Source: a virus | Direction: 5' to 3' (one strand) | DNA: 31,064 nucleotides | Virus record (IMG/VR): IMGVR_UViG_3300023171_000033 | Location: 1-31,064 of that record | Part shown: positions 6,166-14,089 of the stretch, in pieces | How the letters are laid out: every line of letters starts with the position of its first letter | Numbering within the stretch: the stretch's first letter is position 1 | Notes under the pieces: generated by a model | What the model saw: the letters and a program-made list of their open reading frames with translations, nothing else | Told to the model about the DNA's origin: nothing | The model's database searches: none | Translations under genes and position numbers: made by a program

Positions 6166-6426
6166 CTATTGGCCCTTCTTTCCGGTTTCTATGGCAACAA
6201 TGAATTTTTCTGCCATCGCTGAAACCTTATCGCTCTGCACTTGCGTGTCGGCCCGCCAACTGTTCAGGGTCGCAATGTGCGCGTCGTCCTTGGCTTTGAT
6301 TTCCGCATCGTATTCCTTGCGCTCTTCCCTGCGCTCTTTACGCTCGTTAAGCCAAGCCCATATAATAAGAGCGGTGATTCCGTATGGGCCACCGCTCAGA
6401 AGGGTTTGTATTGCAGAAGCGTCCAC
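6166..6426 (-). CDS. One-span membrane protein, possible inner-membrane spanin
   Basis: An 86-residue protein with one hydrophobic segment near the start (about residues 12-26, GGPYGITALIIWAWL) and then a long, highly charged helix (NERKERREERKEYDAEIKAK onward). One N-terminal anchor plus a coiled coil is the pattern of Rz-type inner-membrane spanins, and it lies in the lysis module. However, no overlapping outer lipoprotein Rz1-like ORF was seen. It starts at GTG 6426, three bases after the TAG of the upstream gene. Spanin assignment is inference. Confidence 0.6.
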   Translation of the reverse strand: MDASAIQTLLSGGPYGITALIIWAWLNERKERREERKEYDAEIKAKDDAHIATLNSWRADTQVQSDKVSAMAEKFIVAIETGKKGQ

Positions 6427-6429
6427 GGC

Positions 6430-6612
6430 CTAGATCAGTTCAAGCAGCTTTATAACCACAACCACGATGGCAATGGCGACGATAGCCCAGACTCCGATGC
6501 TTTTGAATGGTTCACCGATAAATGGGGCGCTCTGCAACAGATACGCGAGTAGGCCGCATACGACTACCACGACGACGATGAAAATGAGCGCGCTGATTGC
6601 TACTTCGGCCAT
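6430..6612 (-). CDS. Thivi_2564-like small membrane protein
   Basis: A 60-residue protein with two hydrophobic hairpin spans (ALIFIVVVVVVCGLLAYLL and SIGVWAIVAIAIVVVVIKLL) separated by a short Pro/Gly loop. That Val/Ile-rich two-span pattern resembles the Thivi_2564 family, often found in phage lysis regions. I start it at ATG 6612, which has CGGAG nine bases upstream; an in-frame extension to 6663 would run deep into the holin gene and adds a basic non-membrane leader. Possible second holin or antiholin. Confidence 0.65.
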   Translation of the reverse strand: MAEVAISALIFIVVVVVVCGLLAYLLQSAPFIGEPFKSIGVWAIVAIAIVVVVIKLLELI

Positions 6613-6613
6613 T

Positions 6614-7000
6614 CTAGTTCTCCGTAAGGGGCTTTGGCGCGGAAGTAGGCAGCTTGGCCTCAATCAGCTTTTCCATTGTCGGCTGACTGATCTGGAACTT
6701 GCGCACCGCATCAGGAACGGACGAAGTGACATACTGTTGCGCCTTGGCGACCACGGCGGGCTTGGCATTATCTGGCACGGTGCCATCCTTGTTCAGCTTG
6801 CCGTTAAGCACTTGCTGGATTGCCCAATTCAAGCCGTTAGTGAGAGCCATCTGAAGCGCCTCACGGTGTTTGGCTTCCATCTCCTTGCCCGTAATCCGAG
6901 CATAGAGAATCGCCGCCCAGCCTAGCAACGCGGTAACGATGACAGGGATCAAAACAGCCAGCACTTGGCCGATGATCTGGTCTTGGAAAAACTCAAACAT
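6614..7000 (-). CDS. LLH-type phage holin
   Basis: A 128-residue protein with one N-terminal membrane span (about residues 8-34, QVLAVLIPVIVTALLGWAAI) and then a helical domain typical of the LL-H holin family (Phage_holin_6_1): MEAKHREALQMALTNGLNWA, followed by a KAQQYV and an MEKLIEAKLP segment. Holins of this type permeabilise the inner membrane so that the endolysin can reach peptidoglycan. ATG 7000 directly follows the endolysin stop and has AAAGGA six bases upstream, a strong start. Confidence 0.8.
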   Translation of the reverse strand: MFEFFQDQIIGQVLAVLIPVIVTALLGWAAILYARITGKEMEAKHREALQMALTNGLNWAIQQVLNGKLNKDGTVPDNAKPAVVAKAQQYVTSSVPDAVRKFQISQPTMEKLIEAKLPTSAPKPLTEN

Positions 7001-7681
7001 TTAGCGTCCTTTCGGGAGCAAGGAGAGAAGGAAGTCGGCTATGGCCGCAACGATCTTCTGCCACCATGATTGCTGTGGAATGATAGGTTCGTTATCGTCG
7101 GGTAGATCAATGGGCAGCGGTGCTGCTGTAGGCGTATGATGATTTGCCTTTTCCATATCTCGCAGCCTCATCAAAATAGCAGCCGTTCCTAGCTGTTTAT
7201 CAACATGCTCAGGATCATACTTGCCATCAGCGACGTATTTGCCTTTGACGTATTGGTCGGTCCCAGCCCAGAGGTACGGAGATGGCAGTCCCTTATTCCG
7301 ATAGCCCAAACCATTGTACTTCTCTAGAATGTCGAGAGTACCGCCAATGGACCAATCCTTGTTCTTCGCAGCATAGGGCGGGCAGACAACCAGAGCATCA
7401 ATGGCAGCCTCTTCCCATGTTGAGAATGGACCGCGCCCCTTGGGAACTTTCACCGTAAGTTTGCCGGTTCCAATAATGCGATCCCCGTTGTGCAGGACGC
7501 CTTTGAAGTCACCAGAGGATTCGCGGTAGTGGATAACCCCGATAACGTCCCACGGAACGCCTGTGGCCTTGGAAACAGCCTCGTAGCGCCCGCGATGGGC
7601 TTCGACCTTGGCGGCTTGTGCATTAATCGCGGTACTGCGGGTGAAGCGGGCGACTTTCCAGCGTTCGGCGTTCGTGGTCAT
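7001..7681 (-). CDS. Endolysin (lysozyme-like)
   Basis: A 226-residue protein. Residues 30-165 hold a lysozyme-superfamily-like domain: VPWDVIGVIHYRESSGDF, with E54 as candidate catalytic acid, then LHNGD and a signature block YNGLGYRNKGLPSPYLWAG followed by YVKGKYVADGKYDP. This block is characteristic of a group of phage and bacterial peptidoglycan hydrolases. There is no signal peptide, so export would depend on the holin encoded next. The C-terminus has a Pro-rich linker and an amphipathic or hydrophobic helix (WWQKIVAAIADFLLSLLP) that could touch the membrane. ATGA overlap with the tail-fibre gene. Confidence 0.8.
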   Translation of the reverse strand: MTTNAERWKVARFTRSTAINAQAAKVEAHRGRYEAVSKATGVPWDVIGVIHYRESSGDFKGVLHNGDRIIGTGKLTVKVPKGRGPFSTWEEAAIDALVVCPPYAAKNKDWSIGGTLDILEKYNGLGYRNKGLPSPYLWAGTDQYVKGKYVADGKYDPEHVDKQLGTAAILMRLRDMEKANHHTPTAAPLPIDLPDDNEPIIPQQSWWQKIVAAIADFLLSLLPKGR

Positions 7682-8961
7682 GCCATTATTTCCTCAACTT
7701 CGATGAAGGAATTTAACACACCGCCGTACCGACGCGATCCGTTACTGCCGTTGATCTGGATGTCTCCGGCAGTTTGAGCGCCTGTACGCACTCTAAAGGT
7801 CGTGGATGAGGTAGATGCCGCCAGTACGGTTACATCTGTCAAAGCTTCACTCGAACTGCCATTGAATGGCATAAAGGCCGAAGACGTAGCTAAAGAATTG
7901 GCAATAGAATCACGAAAGATAGACTGAGCCACAAAAGCATTATCCGCGGTATGAGCGTAGTAGCCTTTGGCAGTTGCATTTATAAGGTTTGGCGCTCCTT
8001 TCGGAGAAATAGCCACCGTCATGAACTCAACGCCTTCTGTAATCTGAGGGATTGTATCATCAAGCGGGACAGTCGTTGTGCCACTAGCAAGCTGCCCTGT
8101 GCTGGTGCGCTTTGACTGAATAACCTCTCCAGGCAGAGAAGTGGCTTCGCCAAACAACTGAATTTCCGTGGGAACAATAGACCATGTTCCAGCAGCAGTC
8201 AGGCCCGCCGACCACTCCATATATCCTAGGATCGCCATAGCCTTCGACACGACTGCTGTGCCAGTGTAAATGACCTGAGCACTATCAGCAGCACCAGCCC
8301 CGCCTTCTGCCGTGCTGGAATAAATGCCATCTCGCAGCGCCATGATGGAAGTGCCAGACAGCACATTGACTGCCCCGAGCCGGAATGTTCCGCCATCATT
8401 AAATCCGACGATCCAAACCCGCCCTGCCGTCGCATTGGAGAAGCCCACGGTTGAGCCGGACGAAATAACGAGAGATGTTGCGGCGGTGATGGCTATGCTA
8501 GTCGGCGTTCCGGTTGCCGGGGTGACGTTGCGGAATAAAACGTTGACCACGTTGGTGGGGGACGGATCATTGCCGTCCGCGCCTTTTAGGGAAACGGTAA
8601 GCGCATTCGCGCTGACAGACGCAGAGATAGCCAAGTTTGAAGCGTTTATTGTGTCGCTTGTTAAGGCCAGCGTTCCGCTTGTTGCAGGGAGTGTGTAGGT
8701 TCGCGTTGTAGCAGTAGGTATATTGGCAGCACTGAAGATGCCGATCTTTGTCAGGTCTGTGCTATTCTTGATGCCAAAGCTATTATCTAGCGGCTTCCCA
8801 TCAGCTACCCCATTCCCGCCGTACTCGATAGGCTGGATGGTGTTAAAGATGTTATAAATATCGTTAACCGTCGCATTCCAGACAGAGGATTGGATAACGT
8901 CGCCGGGATTCTGTGGAACCGCGCCCGGAACTGGCGATGCAACTACGGGGCCTCTGGGCAT
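7678..8961 (-). CDS. Tail fibre protein
   Basis: A 427-residue protein rich in Thr, Ser, Ala, Gly and Val. The N-terminus (GDVIQSSVWNATVNDIYNIF) resembles the short leader that many phage fibre proteins use to define a trimeric stalk, and residues 90-200 form repeated short beta segments (TRTYTLPATSGTLALT). The C-terminal part carries mixed beta domains ending in a polar terminus. Likely a receptor-binding fibre at the tip of the short tail. ATG 8961 has GGAG seven bases upstream. It sits between the virion hydrolase and endolysin genes, a common fibre position. The receptor is not predictable. Confidence 0.7.
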   Translation of the reverse strand: MPRGPVVASPVPGAVPQNPGDVIQSSVWNATVNDIYNIFNTIQPIEYGGNGVADGKPLDNSFGIKNSTDLTKIGIFSAANIPTATTRTYTLPATSGTLALTSDTINASNLAISASVSANALTVSLKGADGNDPSPTNVVNVLFRNVTPATGTPTSIAITAATSLVISSGSTVGFSNATAGRVWIVGFNDGGTFRLGAVNVLSGTSIMALRDGIYSSTAEGGAGAADSAQVIYTGTAVVSKAMAILGYMEWSAGLTAAGTWSIVPTEIQLFGEATSLPGEVIQSKRTSTGQLASGTTTVPLDDTIPQITEGVEFMTVAISPKGAPNLINATAKGYYAHTADNAFVAQSIFRDSIANSLATSSAFMPFNGSSSEALTDVTVLAASTSSTTFRVRTGAQTAGDIQINGSNGSRRYGGVLNSFIEVEEIMA

Positions 8962-8987
8962 TCAACTTCTCCGAACGGTGTTTTAAG

Positions 8988-9013
8988 ATTGTACAAGAAA
9001 TCGATCTTATAGG
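8988..9013 (-). promoter_or_regulatory. Weak candidate promoter for the fibre gene
   Basis: The 52-base gap before the fibre gene is AT-rich and contains TACAAT (minus strand, 8988-8993), a near-consensus -10, but no convincing -35 lies 16-18 bases upstream. Separate fibre expression is possible; evidence is thin. Confidence 0.2.
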
Positions 9014-10267
9014 CTAGCGCAGATGGCGCTCATAATATACGCCGCCTGTCTCGTTTGAGGTAAGCCTTCCGCTCCCGTCATTGGTGAACCCGGAAATCTG
9101 CATTGGGGCCGATTGCCCTCCTCTAACATTTGCACCATCGACAACTACGCGAAGCGGAGGAGCGGATGCAATTGGAAGGCCGTATTGCGGAGCCTGTCGC
9201 ACTTGCGGAAGCATCGGAGCCATAGCCTGATTGACACCACGGGCCAGCGGTGCTGCTCTCCGTGCCTGAAGCGCAGATGATGCCATTAGAGGCATTGGCG
9301 CTGATTGGCGGGGCGGCATAGAGCCGAGAGAATTAAGAGCCGCAAACTGCTGCCGTGTCAGGCCCGATGGGCCATTAATGGCGGAATTATAGTTTTGTGC
9401 AGTCGGGCTGGGAGCAAGTCGCGCTTGTGATAAAGGAGGATCCCGGTCTTGTCCTACATAGCTCTGATTAGCCATAAGCGCAGCGCGTCGAGCGGCATCC
9501 TGAACAAGCGCGGGACGGTTTTGAACGGGAGGACTACGCTCCACATAGCTTGGGTTCGCCATCAGTGCGGCGCGTCTTGTAGCCTCCACCATCGCGCTCT
9601 GATTGTTCCCGGTCATTGGTATTGACTGGACAGATCGCGTGGCTGGAGAAGCGCCGATTCCTGATGTCGGGATGGTATCGATGGTTTCTCCGGGAGCGCG
9701 ACGAATAGCCAAGTCCAGCGATTGCGTTGCCGGGTATGGCGTAACCTGCGCCTGACGTGCCGAACTGCTCATGATGGGATTACGCATCTGGGCAAGATCG
9801 GGCGACTGAGAGGCGGGCTTGGGCGCTATGCGTGGCTCTACAGATAGTGCGGAGGCTACAGCGTTGGGAATTGAACCTGGAGGAATTGGGCGGGACGAAT
9901 AGTAATTGTGCCCGCCATATTCCCCGGTTGGTTTCATGTTCCGAGCCCATGACGGCTGCGAAATAGTGCCGGGAGCGTAATAGTGGTCAGCGCCACCCGT
10001 AGGGTCTCCCGGCTGTTGAGCGAGTTGCCAAGCCGCCTCTGCCGCTGAACGCATAGACCCCATTTGCTGGGCCTGACGTGCCGCTGGACCGGGATTCGAA
10101 TATCCCGTGTACTGATAAGGCTGCTGGACAACTTGCTCAGGGCTTAGGCCACGAATGGCCGAACGGTTGAGAATCGTCTCAGCCACACGACGCATGGATT
10201 CCTCACCCTGCCCGCCTGCTTCGGCAATCAAGGTATCGATGATGGATTTTGCGATTTCATCGGCCAT
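9014..10267 (-). CDS. SleB-type cell-wall hydrolase, virion-associated
   Basis: A 417-residue protein. Residues 8-125 match the SleB/Hydrolase_2 fold: IAEAGGQGEESMRRVAETI with E16 as the likely catalytic acid, LNRSAIRGLSPEQVV, and GADHYYAPGTISQPSWARNM. The rest is low-complexity, rich in Ala, Pro, Gln, Arg and Ser, with an imperfect repeat (RRAALMAN-SYV at about residues 231-242 and 260-271). The enzyme domain probably opens peptidoglycan during genome entry rather than at lysis, because the gene lies among ejection and tail genes and a separate endolysin exists. ATG 10267 is the only good start. Confidence 0.8.
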   Translation of the reverse strand: MADEIAKSIIDTLIAEAGGQGEESMRRVAETILNRSAIRGLSPEQVVQQPYQYTGYSNPGPAARQAQQMGSMRSAAEAAWQLAQQPGDPTGGADHYYAPGTISQPSWARNMKPTGEYGGHNYYSSRPIPPGSIPNAVASALSVEPRIAPKPASQSPDLAQMRNPIMSSSARQAQVTPYPATQSLDLAIRRAPGETIDTIPTSGIGASPATRSVQSIPMTGNNQSAMVEATRRAALMANPSYVERSPPVQNRPALVQDAARRAALMANQSYVGQDRDPPLSQARLAPSPTAQNYNSAINGPSGLTRQQFAALNSLGSMPPRQSAPMPLMASSALQARRAAPLARGVNQAMAPMLPQVRQAPQYGLPIASAPPLRVVVDGANVRGGQSAPMQISGFTNDGSGRLTSNETGGVYYERHLR

Positions 10268-10313
10268 TGACGGAAGCCTTCATGCCATGGATATTGAGCG
10301 AAAGGAGATTGAG

Positions 10314-10412
10314 ATGACAATTACACGAAATGCATGGATTTACGCCATTGCCTTCGCTGCGGCCTACGGGATCGCGAAGTTCCTTATTCCGTGGCACGTC
10401 ATCTTCTCCTAG
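10314..10412 (+). CDS. Antisense-strand 32-residue membrane peptide
   Basis: In the 141-base gap between the virion hydrolase and the ejection gene, the plus strand carries a 32-codon ORF. AAAGGAG (10301-10307) lies six bases before ATG 10314. The product is a short polar start (MTITRN), one hydrophobic span (WIYAIAFAAAYGIAKFLIP) and a short tail (WHVIFS). An in-frame ATG at 10287 would add nine residues. Its TAG (10410-10412) overlaps the ejection gene's stop in the palindrome CTAG. It is the only plausible plus gene in the late region. Function is unknown; a regulatory or toxin-like membrane peptide is only speculation. Confidence 0.45.
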   Translation: MTITRNAWIYAIAFAAAYGIAKFLIPWHVIFS

Positions 10413-11992
10413 AAGTTAGGCAGCATCCGGCCACCGACATTGCCACTGGCATTCATGAGGGCCTGAGCAACAGGGGAGAGTTCCTGAGATGGTAGAGCAC
10501 CACCAGCACGAGCCAAAGCAGCGGCAATCTGCGCATTCTGCATTGTTCCCTTCTCTGCTACTCTTCGTCCAATCTCGCCTGGAAGGGCGACTAGGCCCGC
10601 GCCAAGAGCAGCACCTATCGGACCACCCGCACCAGCACCAGCCGTACCAGCCAGAATTGACGGAATGGCAGAAACGGGGCCGCGAACAGAGAACTTACCC
10701 ACACTACGGGCAAAGTTTTCAATCGGGCCTCCCTCAGCCACGCGGGCGATTTGCTCAGCAAGCTCAGGCGTTATGCCTCTTACTTGACCCTTGATGATCC
10801 GTGCGTTTAGTTGTCGAAATTGAGTGCGTAGCGCGTTGTCCATGCCAGACTGAGAATATTGACTTGCACGGTTCTCGGCTAGGTCAATGGCCTCTTCAAT
10901 CAGTTCGCCTGTCTTTGCGCGCCAATAGAGGTTAGAAGCCTCAGCAAGCTCAGGAGCGACGTTCTGGGCAAAGTCATCAAACTCGCCAAGCATGATTGTA
11001 GCGACACGGCGTTCGCCGGGGTCAAGGCTCTTGGCGGCATCCTGCAAGTTGCGACGGATAGCCTGCATCTGTCCAACATCGAGCGGCCTGCCCTTATATT
11101 CTTCAAATACGTTTAGGACGCCCGAAATCTTGGGGTATGTCTGGTTCACCTTGCCGCTAGGCAGAACCACATTCTCAGCCCTTGCAATGCCTTCAATGGT
11201 ATCGGCAATCTGGGTCGTAGCTTGTGGCGACGAGGTAACGCCAGAGGCTCTTGCTGCTTGGTATAGAGCGCCTGCCTCGTCTGACAATTCTTGCACGGTT
11301 GGAACAGCCTTACGCTGCGCAGCCGCCATCTGCCCTCCCGCGATACCGCCAGTTACACCGCCAAGAACGCCGCCAACTGTAGCGCCCTGAGCAGCAGCAC
11401 TCAAACGGCCCGGAAGCGATGGGTCTTCTGATCCGCTAAATCCAGAGGAACCGCCCATAAGCGCGCCCTCAATTGCCCCTCGCCCTGCCATTCCGGCAAT
11501 GGTCGGCTTGGCAACGTTGACGACATTCGACCCACCCGTAAGCAAGCCAAAGCCAAGAGCGCCCGCAACGTCACCACCAGCAGCCGCAATAGGGGCCTGA
11601 TCATAAGCCTGATTGGTTAGGGCTTGCTGCCCTTCCTGAGCCGATATGAAAGAGCGACCGAGGAAGGGAAGAATATCGCCCATTCCAGAGATCGAATCCC
11701 GCCCCGTCATCAAGTTTTCAGCTCCCTTGATAGGAGCGCCCAAGAATGAGGCCAGTTCGTCATAAGCGCCCATTGTAGCGCCTTGACCCATCCCAACCGC
11801 CGTTGAGTAGGCAGAATCGCCCAAGCGGCCCAGCATGTCGGGCTGGGCGGCTTGGGGAGTAGCCACAGGAGCGGCATCAACTGTTGGCTCCGCATTGCTA
11901 AACTCGCGCTGAAGAACTGCCTCAATATCAGCATCAGGCATGCCATCAGGGAATTGAGCGATAGAGCCGTCTGGTAGCTTGATTTGGATCAT
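10409..11992 (-). CDS. DNA ejection / internal virion protein
   Basis: A 527-residue protein. It opens with a short domain (IKLPDGSIAQFPDGMPDADI, then EAVLQREF) often found at the start of podovirus ejection proteins. There follow long Gly/Ala-rich hydrophobic stretches (about residues 140-225 and 437-475), with a charged helical middle (VGQMQAIRRNLQDAAKSL). Such patterns are known from gp16/gp20-type proteins carried in the virion and expelled into the host envelope. No peptidase or lytic motif is seen. ATG 11992 overlaps the stop of the next gene upstream by four bases. Confidence 0.65.
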   Translation of the reverse strand: MIQIKLPDGSIAQFPDGMPDADIEAVLQREFSNAEPTVDAAPVATPQAAQPDMLGRLGDSAYSTAVGMGQGATMGAYDELASFLGAPIKGAENLMTGRDSISGMGDILPFLGRSFISAQEGQQALTNQAYDQAPIAAAGGDVAGALGFGLLTGGSNVVNVAKPTIAGMAGRGAIEGALMGGSSGFSGSEDPSLPGRLSAAAQGATVGGVLGGVTGGIAGGQMAAAQRKAVPTVQELSDEAGALYQAARASGVTSSPQATTQIADTIEGIARAENVVLPSGKVNQTYPKISGVLNVFEEYKGRPLDVGQMQAIRRNLQDAAKSLDPGERRVATIMLGEFDDFAQNVAPELAEASNLYWRAKTGELIEEAIDLAENRASQYSQSGMDNALRTQFRQLNARIIKGQVRGITPELAEQIARVAEGGPIENFARSVGKFSVRGPVSAIPSILAGTAGAGAGGPIGAALGAGLVALPGEIGRRVAEKGTMQNAQIAAALARAGGALPSQELSPVAQALMNASGNVGGRMLPNF

Positions 11993-13131
11993 TCCAGACG
12001 CCCCGTTGCCGGATTGAAGACACGCACTACCGCTGCGGGAGCGTTTGAGCCTTGATCTACTGCGCCACCAGGAGCCTTCCGCTGCATTGCTGCAACGTCG
12101 CGCTCCTTCTGTTGAATGAAGGCGTCGAGAATTGCTTTCTTCTCGCGTGGCGATTTATTAGGATCTCCAAGTGTTGCGCGCAGGCTCTGGCCTTCTGCCA
12201 CCGTGAAGGCCGCACCGAAGGTATCTTTGAGCAGAGGCAGAACTTGATTGTCCACAATGGCGATATAACTTGCTCGGTCGATTGCTCCTTGACCCGGATC
12301 GAGCCCGAACTCACGTTTAAGGGCGTCCCCAGCCTGACCCATTTGTGTGTACGTAGCGGTATCAGCAAGCGATGTAAGCTGATCAATGACGGTACGGAGG
12401 CCCGGCATCTTGCTCTGAACACTCTCGGCCAAAGCGATGTTTTCGGCGTCTGTCTTGCCCTCTACGCCGCCAAAGCCTGTCTCGTAAGCTGCCTCACGGT
12501 TCTGCTTGGGAGTGCGGAAGAGTTCGTTGCCGTAAATGTCCTGAGTGATAATCTCGGTGCCAGTGTCGATCTGCTTAGTCGTCGGGGCGGGCGAGAAGCC
12601 TTCAGCACCTTGGAGTGGTTGCCAATTGCCCTGATTGGAAGCCTGCCCCAGCACCACGTTACCCTGAGCATCCTGCATAGGAACGATGTTGCCAAAGAAA
12701 CTCTCATTCCCCTGCCCGCCATTGGCAGCATCGGCTTGGAGCTTGGCAAGCTGGGCCTGATACATCGGGTCCGAGCGTTCAATGCCCTGATTAAGCAGCG
12801 CAGAGGCGATGGAGGTTTGGGCAGGGCTTGCCCATTGGCTATCCGGTGACGTTAGAGCAGCCATGATGGCGTTAGGATCGGAGTTTATGGCAAGATCGGC
12901 AAAGAGCGAGCCAGCACGTTCACGGCCTGCCGTTTCGGCATCCGACACTCGCCCCTCAAGAACTGTACCGCTAAGAGCCGCCGCAACGTCTGCAAGACCT
13001 TGCCCCCAATTCTGGGCAGGAGTGGCAGATTGAGCCATAAGAGCTTCAGCGATAGCGCGTTTGCGTGCTGCTTGTTCTGGCGACGTGATCTTTTGACCGT
13101 TAGCGCCCCACTGGAAAGGTTCTAGTGCCAT
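11989..13131 (-). CDS. Virion ejection-type protein
   Basis: A 380-residue protein starting at ATG 13131 in a TGATG overlap (a GTG three bases earlier would add one residue). N-terminal helices are Ala/Gln-rich (AARKRAIAEALMAQSA); the middle is polar; the C-terminal third has a recognisable internal-virion-protein pattern (YIAIVDNQVLPLLKDTFGAA then LGDPNKSPREKKAILDAFI). Gene order beside two other ejection-region genes supports a role in genome delivery. No enzyme motif is seen. Specific family name is uncertain. Confidence 0.6.
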   Translation of the reverse strand: MALEPFQWGANGQKITSPEQAARKRAIAEALMAQSATPAQNWGQGLADVAAALSGTVLEGRVSDAETAGRERAGSLFADLAINSDPNAIMAALTSPDSQWASPAQTSIASALLNQGIERSDPMYQAQLAKLQADAANGGQGNESFFGNIVPMQDAQGNVVLGQASNQGNWQPLQGAEGFSPAPTTKQIDTGTEIITQDIYGNELFRTPKQNREAAYETGFGGVEGKTDAENIALAESVQSKMPGLRTVIDQLTSLADTATYTQMGQAGDALKREFGLDPGQGAIDRASYIAIVDNQVLPLLKDTFGAAFTVAEGQSLRATLGDPNKSPREKKAILDAFIQQKERDVAAMQRKAPGGAVDQGSNAPAAVVRVFNPATGRLE

Positions 13132-14078
13132 CACGCTACCTTCTCGTAATTGACCCTATAGAACCCGTCAGGACCGGTCGTAACCGCCTCAGGATGCGTC
13201 TCAAGGAGGTCTTGAGCCATATAGCCAATCTGGACAGGACCGCCATGCTTATAACGGAACTTGTAAATGGGTACGCCGGAATCTGTCTGCCCGATACGTT
13301 CAACATCTGTCTTGGCGCGACGATCAGATAGAAGCGGAATAAGAGATGCACCAGCCGAGAAGAGCCCGCCTAAGGTTTGCTGCCCAGCATTGTACTGCTG
13401 CATCTGCTGCTGATAGCCTGAATTGGTAATGCCGCCAACGTCAGTTCCAGCCATCTGCGCAGTAGGGGTGTTAGTGAACTGTGGGCTTTGTAGTTGTGAA
13501 CCGCCTGAGAGCGCCAGAATCTCATTCAATGGCTGCTGCCGAATAGCCATCTGGCTTTGAAGAGCAGTTCCAAAATTATTGAGATTAGCGTTGTTATATG
13601 CGCTAGAGCGGCTTTGACGAAACTGGTCTGCGGCATCATTGTAGGCGGTTGATCCGGGTCGCATCCCTCGATTTATAAGGTCCGTCTCGTTCTGCTGCGC
13701 CATTCTATCCCATTGAGGGTTCAGGTTCTGGGCAGTCAGATCATTGAGGTAATTCTGCTGTGCGGACCAATCTAGTGGCGCATTAAGCAGCCCGCTCAGA
13801 CGCCCGGACTGCTCCTGAGCGAGATTGGATAGGTTTTGCTGCGTCTCCTGCCCGGTTTTTAGAAGCTGCTGACTTGGTGCTGAGAGCGACTGAGTGGCCG
13901 AGAACTTCGGCGTTCCATCCGACCACGTGCCCTCCTGCGCATACGTAAGCTTATTTCCCAAGGCATCAGTCTGATTGACCATGCCAAGACCTGCGTTTGT
14001 AATCGCAGTCTCTCGGTTTGAGCTTGTCTGCTGCTGAATCGTATTAGTAGGATTGGGAGCACTAGGAGCTTTACCGAT
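13131..14078 (-). CDS. Virion protein with S74-type chaperone end; ATC start
   Basis: The obvious ATG gives 283 residues (13982), but the frame stays open upstream to an ATC at 14076-14078, five bases after AGGAGG (14084-14089), giving 315 residues beginning GKAPSAPNPTNTIQQQ. Homologous phage proteins often begin M-G-K-A-P-like, so this looks like the true start. The body is Gln/Asn/Ser-rich. The last 65 residues are an intramolecular-chaperone (Peptidase_S74-like) domain: SDRRAKTDVERI with the Ser/Lys pair (S251, K256 in the long form), then YMAQDLLETHPEAV. In fibres this domain trimerises the protein and can self-cleave. Here the body is not fibre-like. Confidence 0.7.
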   Translation of the reverse strand: MGKAPSAPNPTNTIQQQTSSNRETAITNAGLGMVNQTDALGNKLTYAQEGTWSDGTPKFSATQSLSAPSQQLLKTGQETQQNLSNLAQEQSGRLSGLLNAPLDWSAQQNYLNDLTAQNLNPQWDRMAQQNETDLINRGMRPGSTAYNDAADQFRQSRSSAYNNANLNNFGTALQSQMAIRQQPLNEILALSGGSQLQSPQFTNTPTAQMAGTDVGGITNSGYQQQMQQYNAGQQTLGGLFSAGASLIPLLSDRRAKTDVERIGQTDSGVPIYKFRYKHGGPVQIGYMAQDLLETHPEAVTTGPDGFYRVNYEKVA

Positions 14079-14089
14079 TTCTACCTCCT
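14076..14089 (-). promoter_or_regulatory. AGGAGG ribosome site with ATC start
   Basis: On the minus strand a perfect AGGAGG (14084-14089) is followed by TAG (stop of the acetyltransferase gene), AA and then ATC (14076-14078). The five-base spacing is ideal for a start codon. No ATG, GTG or TTG in the right frame occurs between this site and ATG 13982, 96 bases on. ATC start, read error, or start at a distant ATG are the alternatives. Confidence 0.55.

Noticed and set aside
10085-10105. tRNA-like GTTCGAATCC-type arm
   Set aside because: An ATTCGAATCCCGG-like stretch lies inside the hydrolase coding region and no matching acceptor or anticodon arms are found.
12052-12849. Plus-strand ORF of 265 codons
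   Set aside because: Antisense to the ejection-type gene; Leu/Cys/Arg-rich product with no domain pattern and no neighbours on that strand.
13859-14062. Minus-strand ORF of 67 codons starting GTG 14062
   Set aside because: Out of frame with the virion protein, Arg/Ser/Leu-rich, and AGGAGG upstream is placed for the ATC at 14078 (five bases), not for this GTG (about 21 bases).
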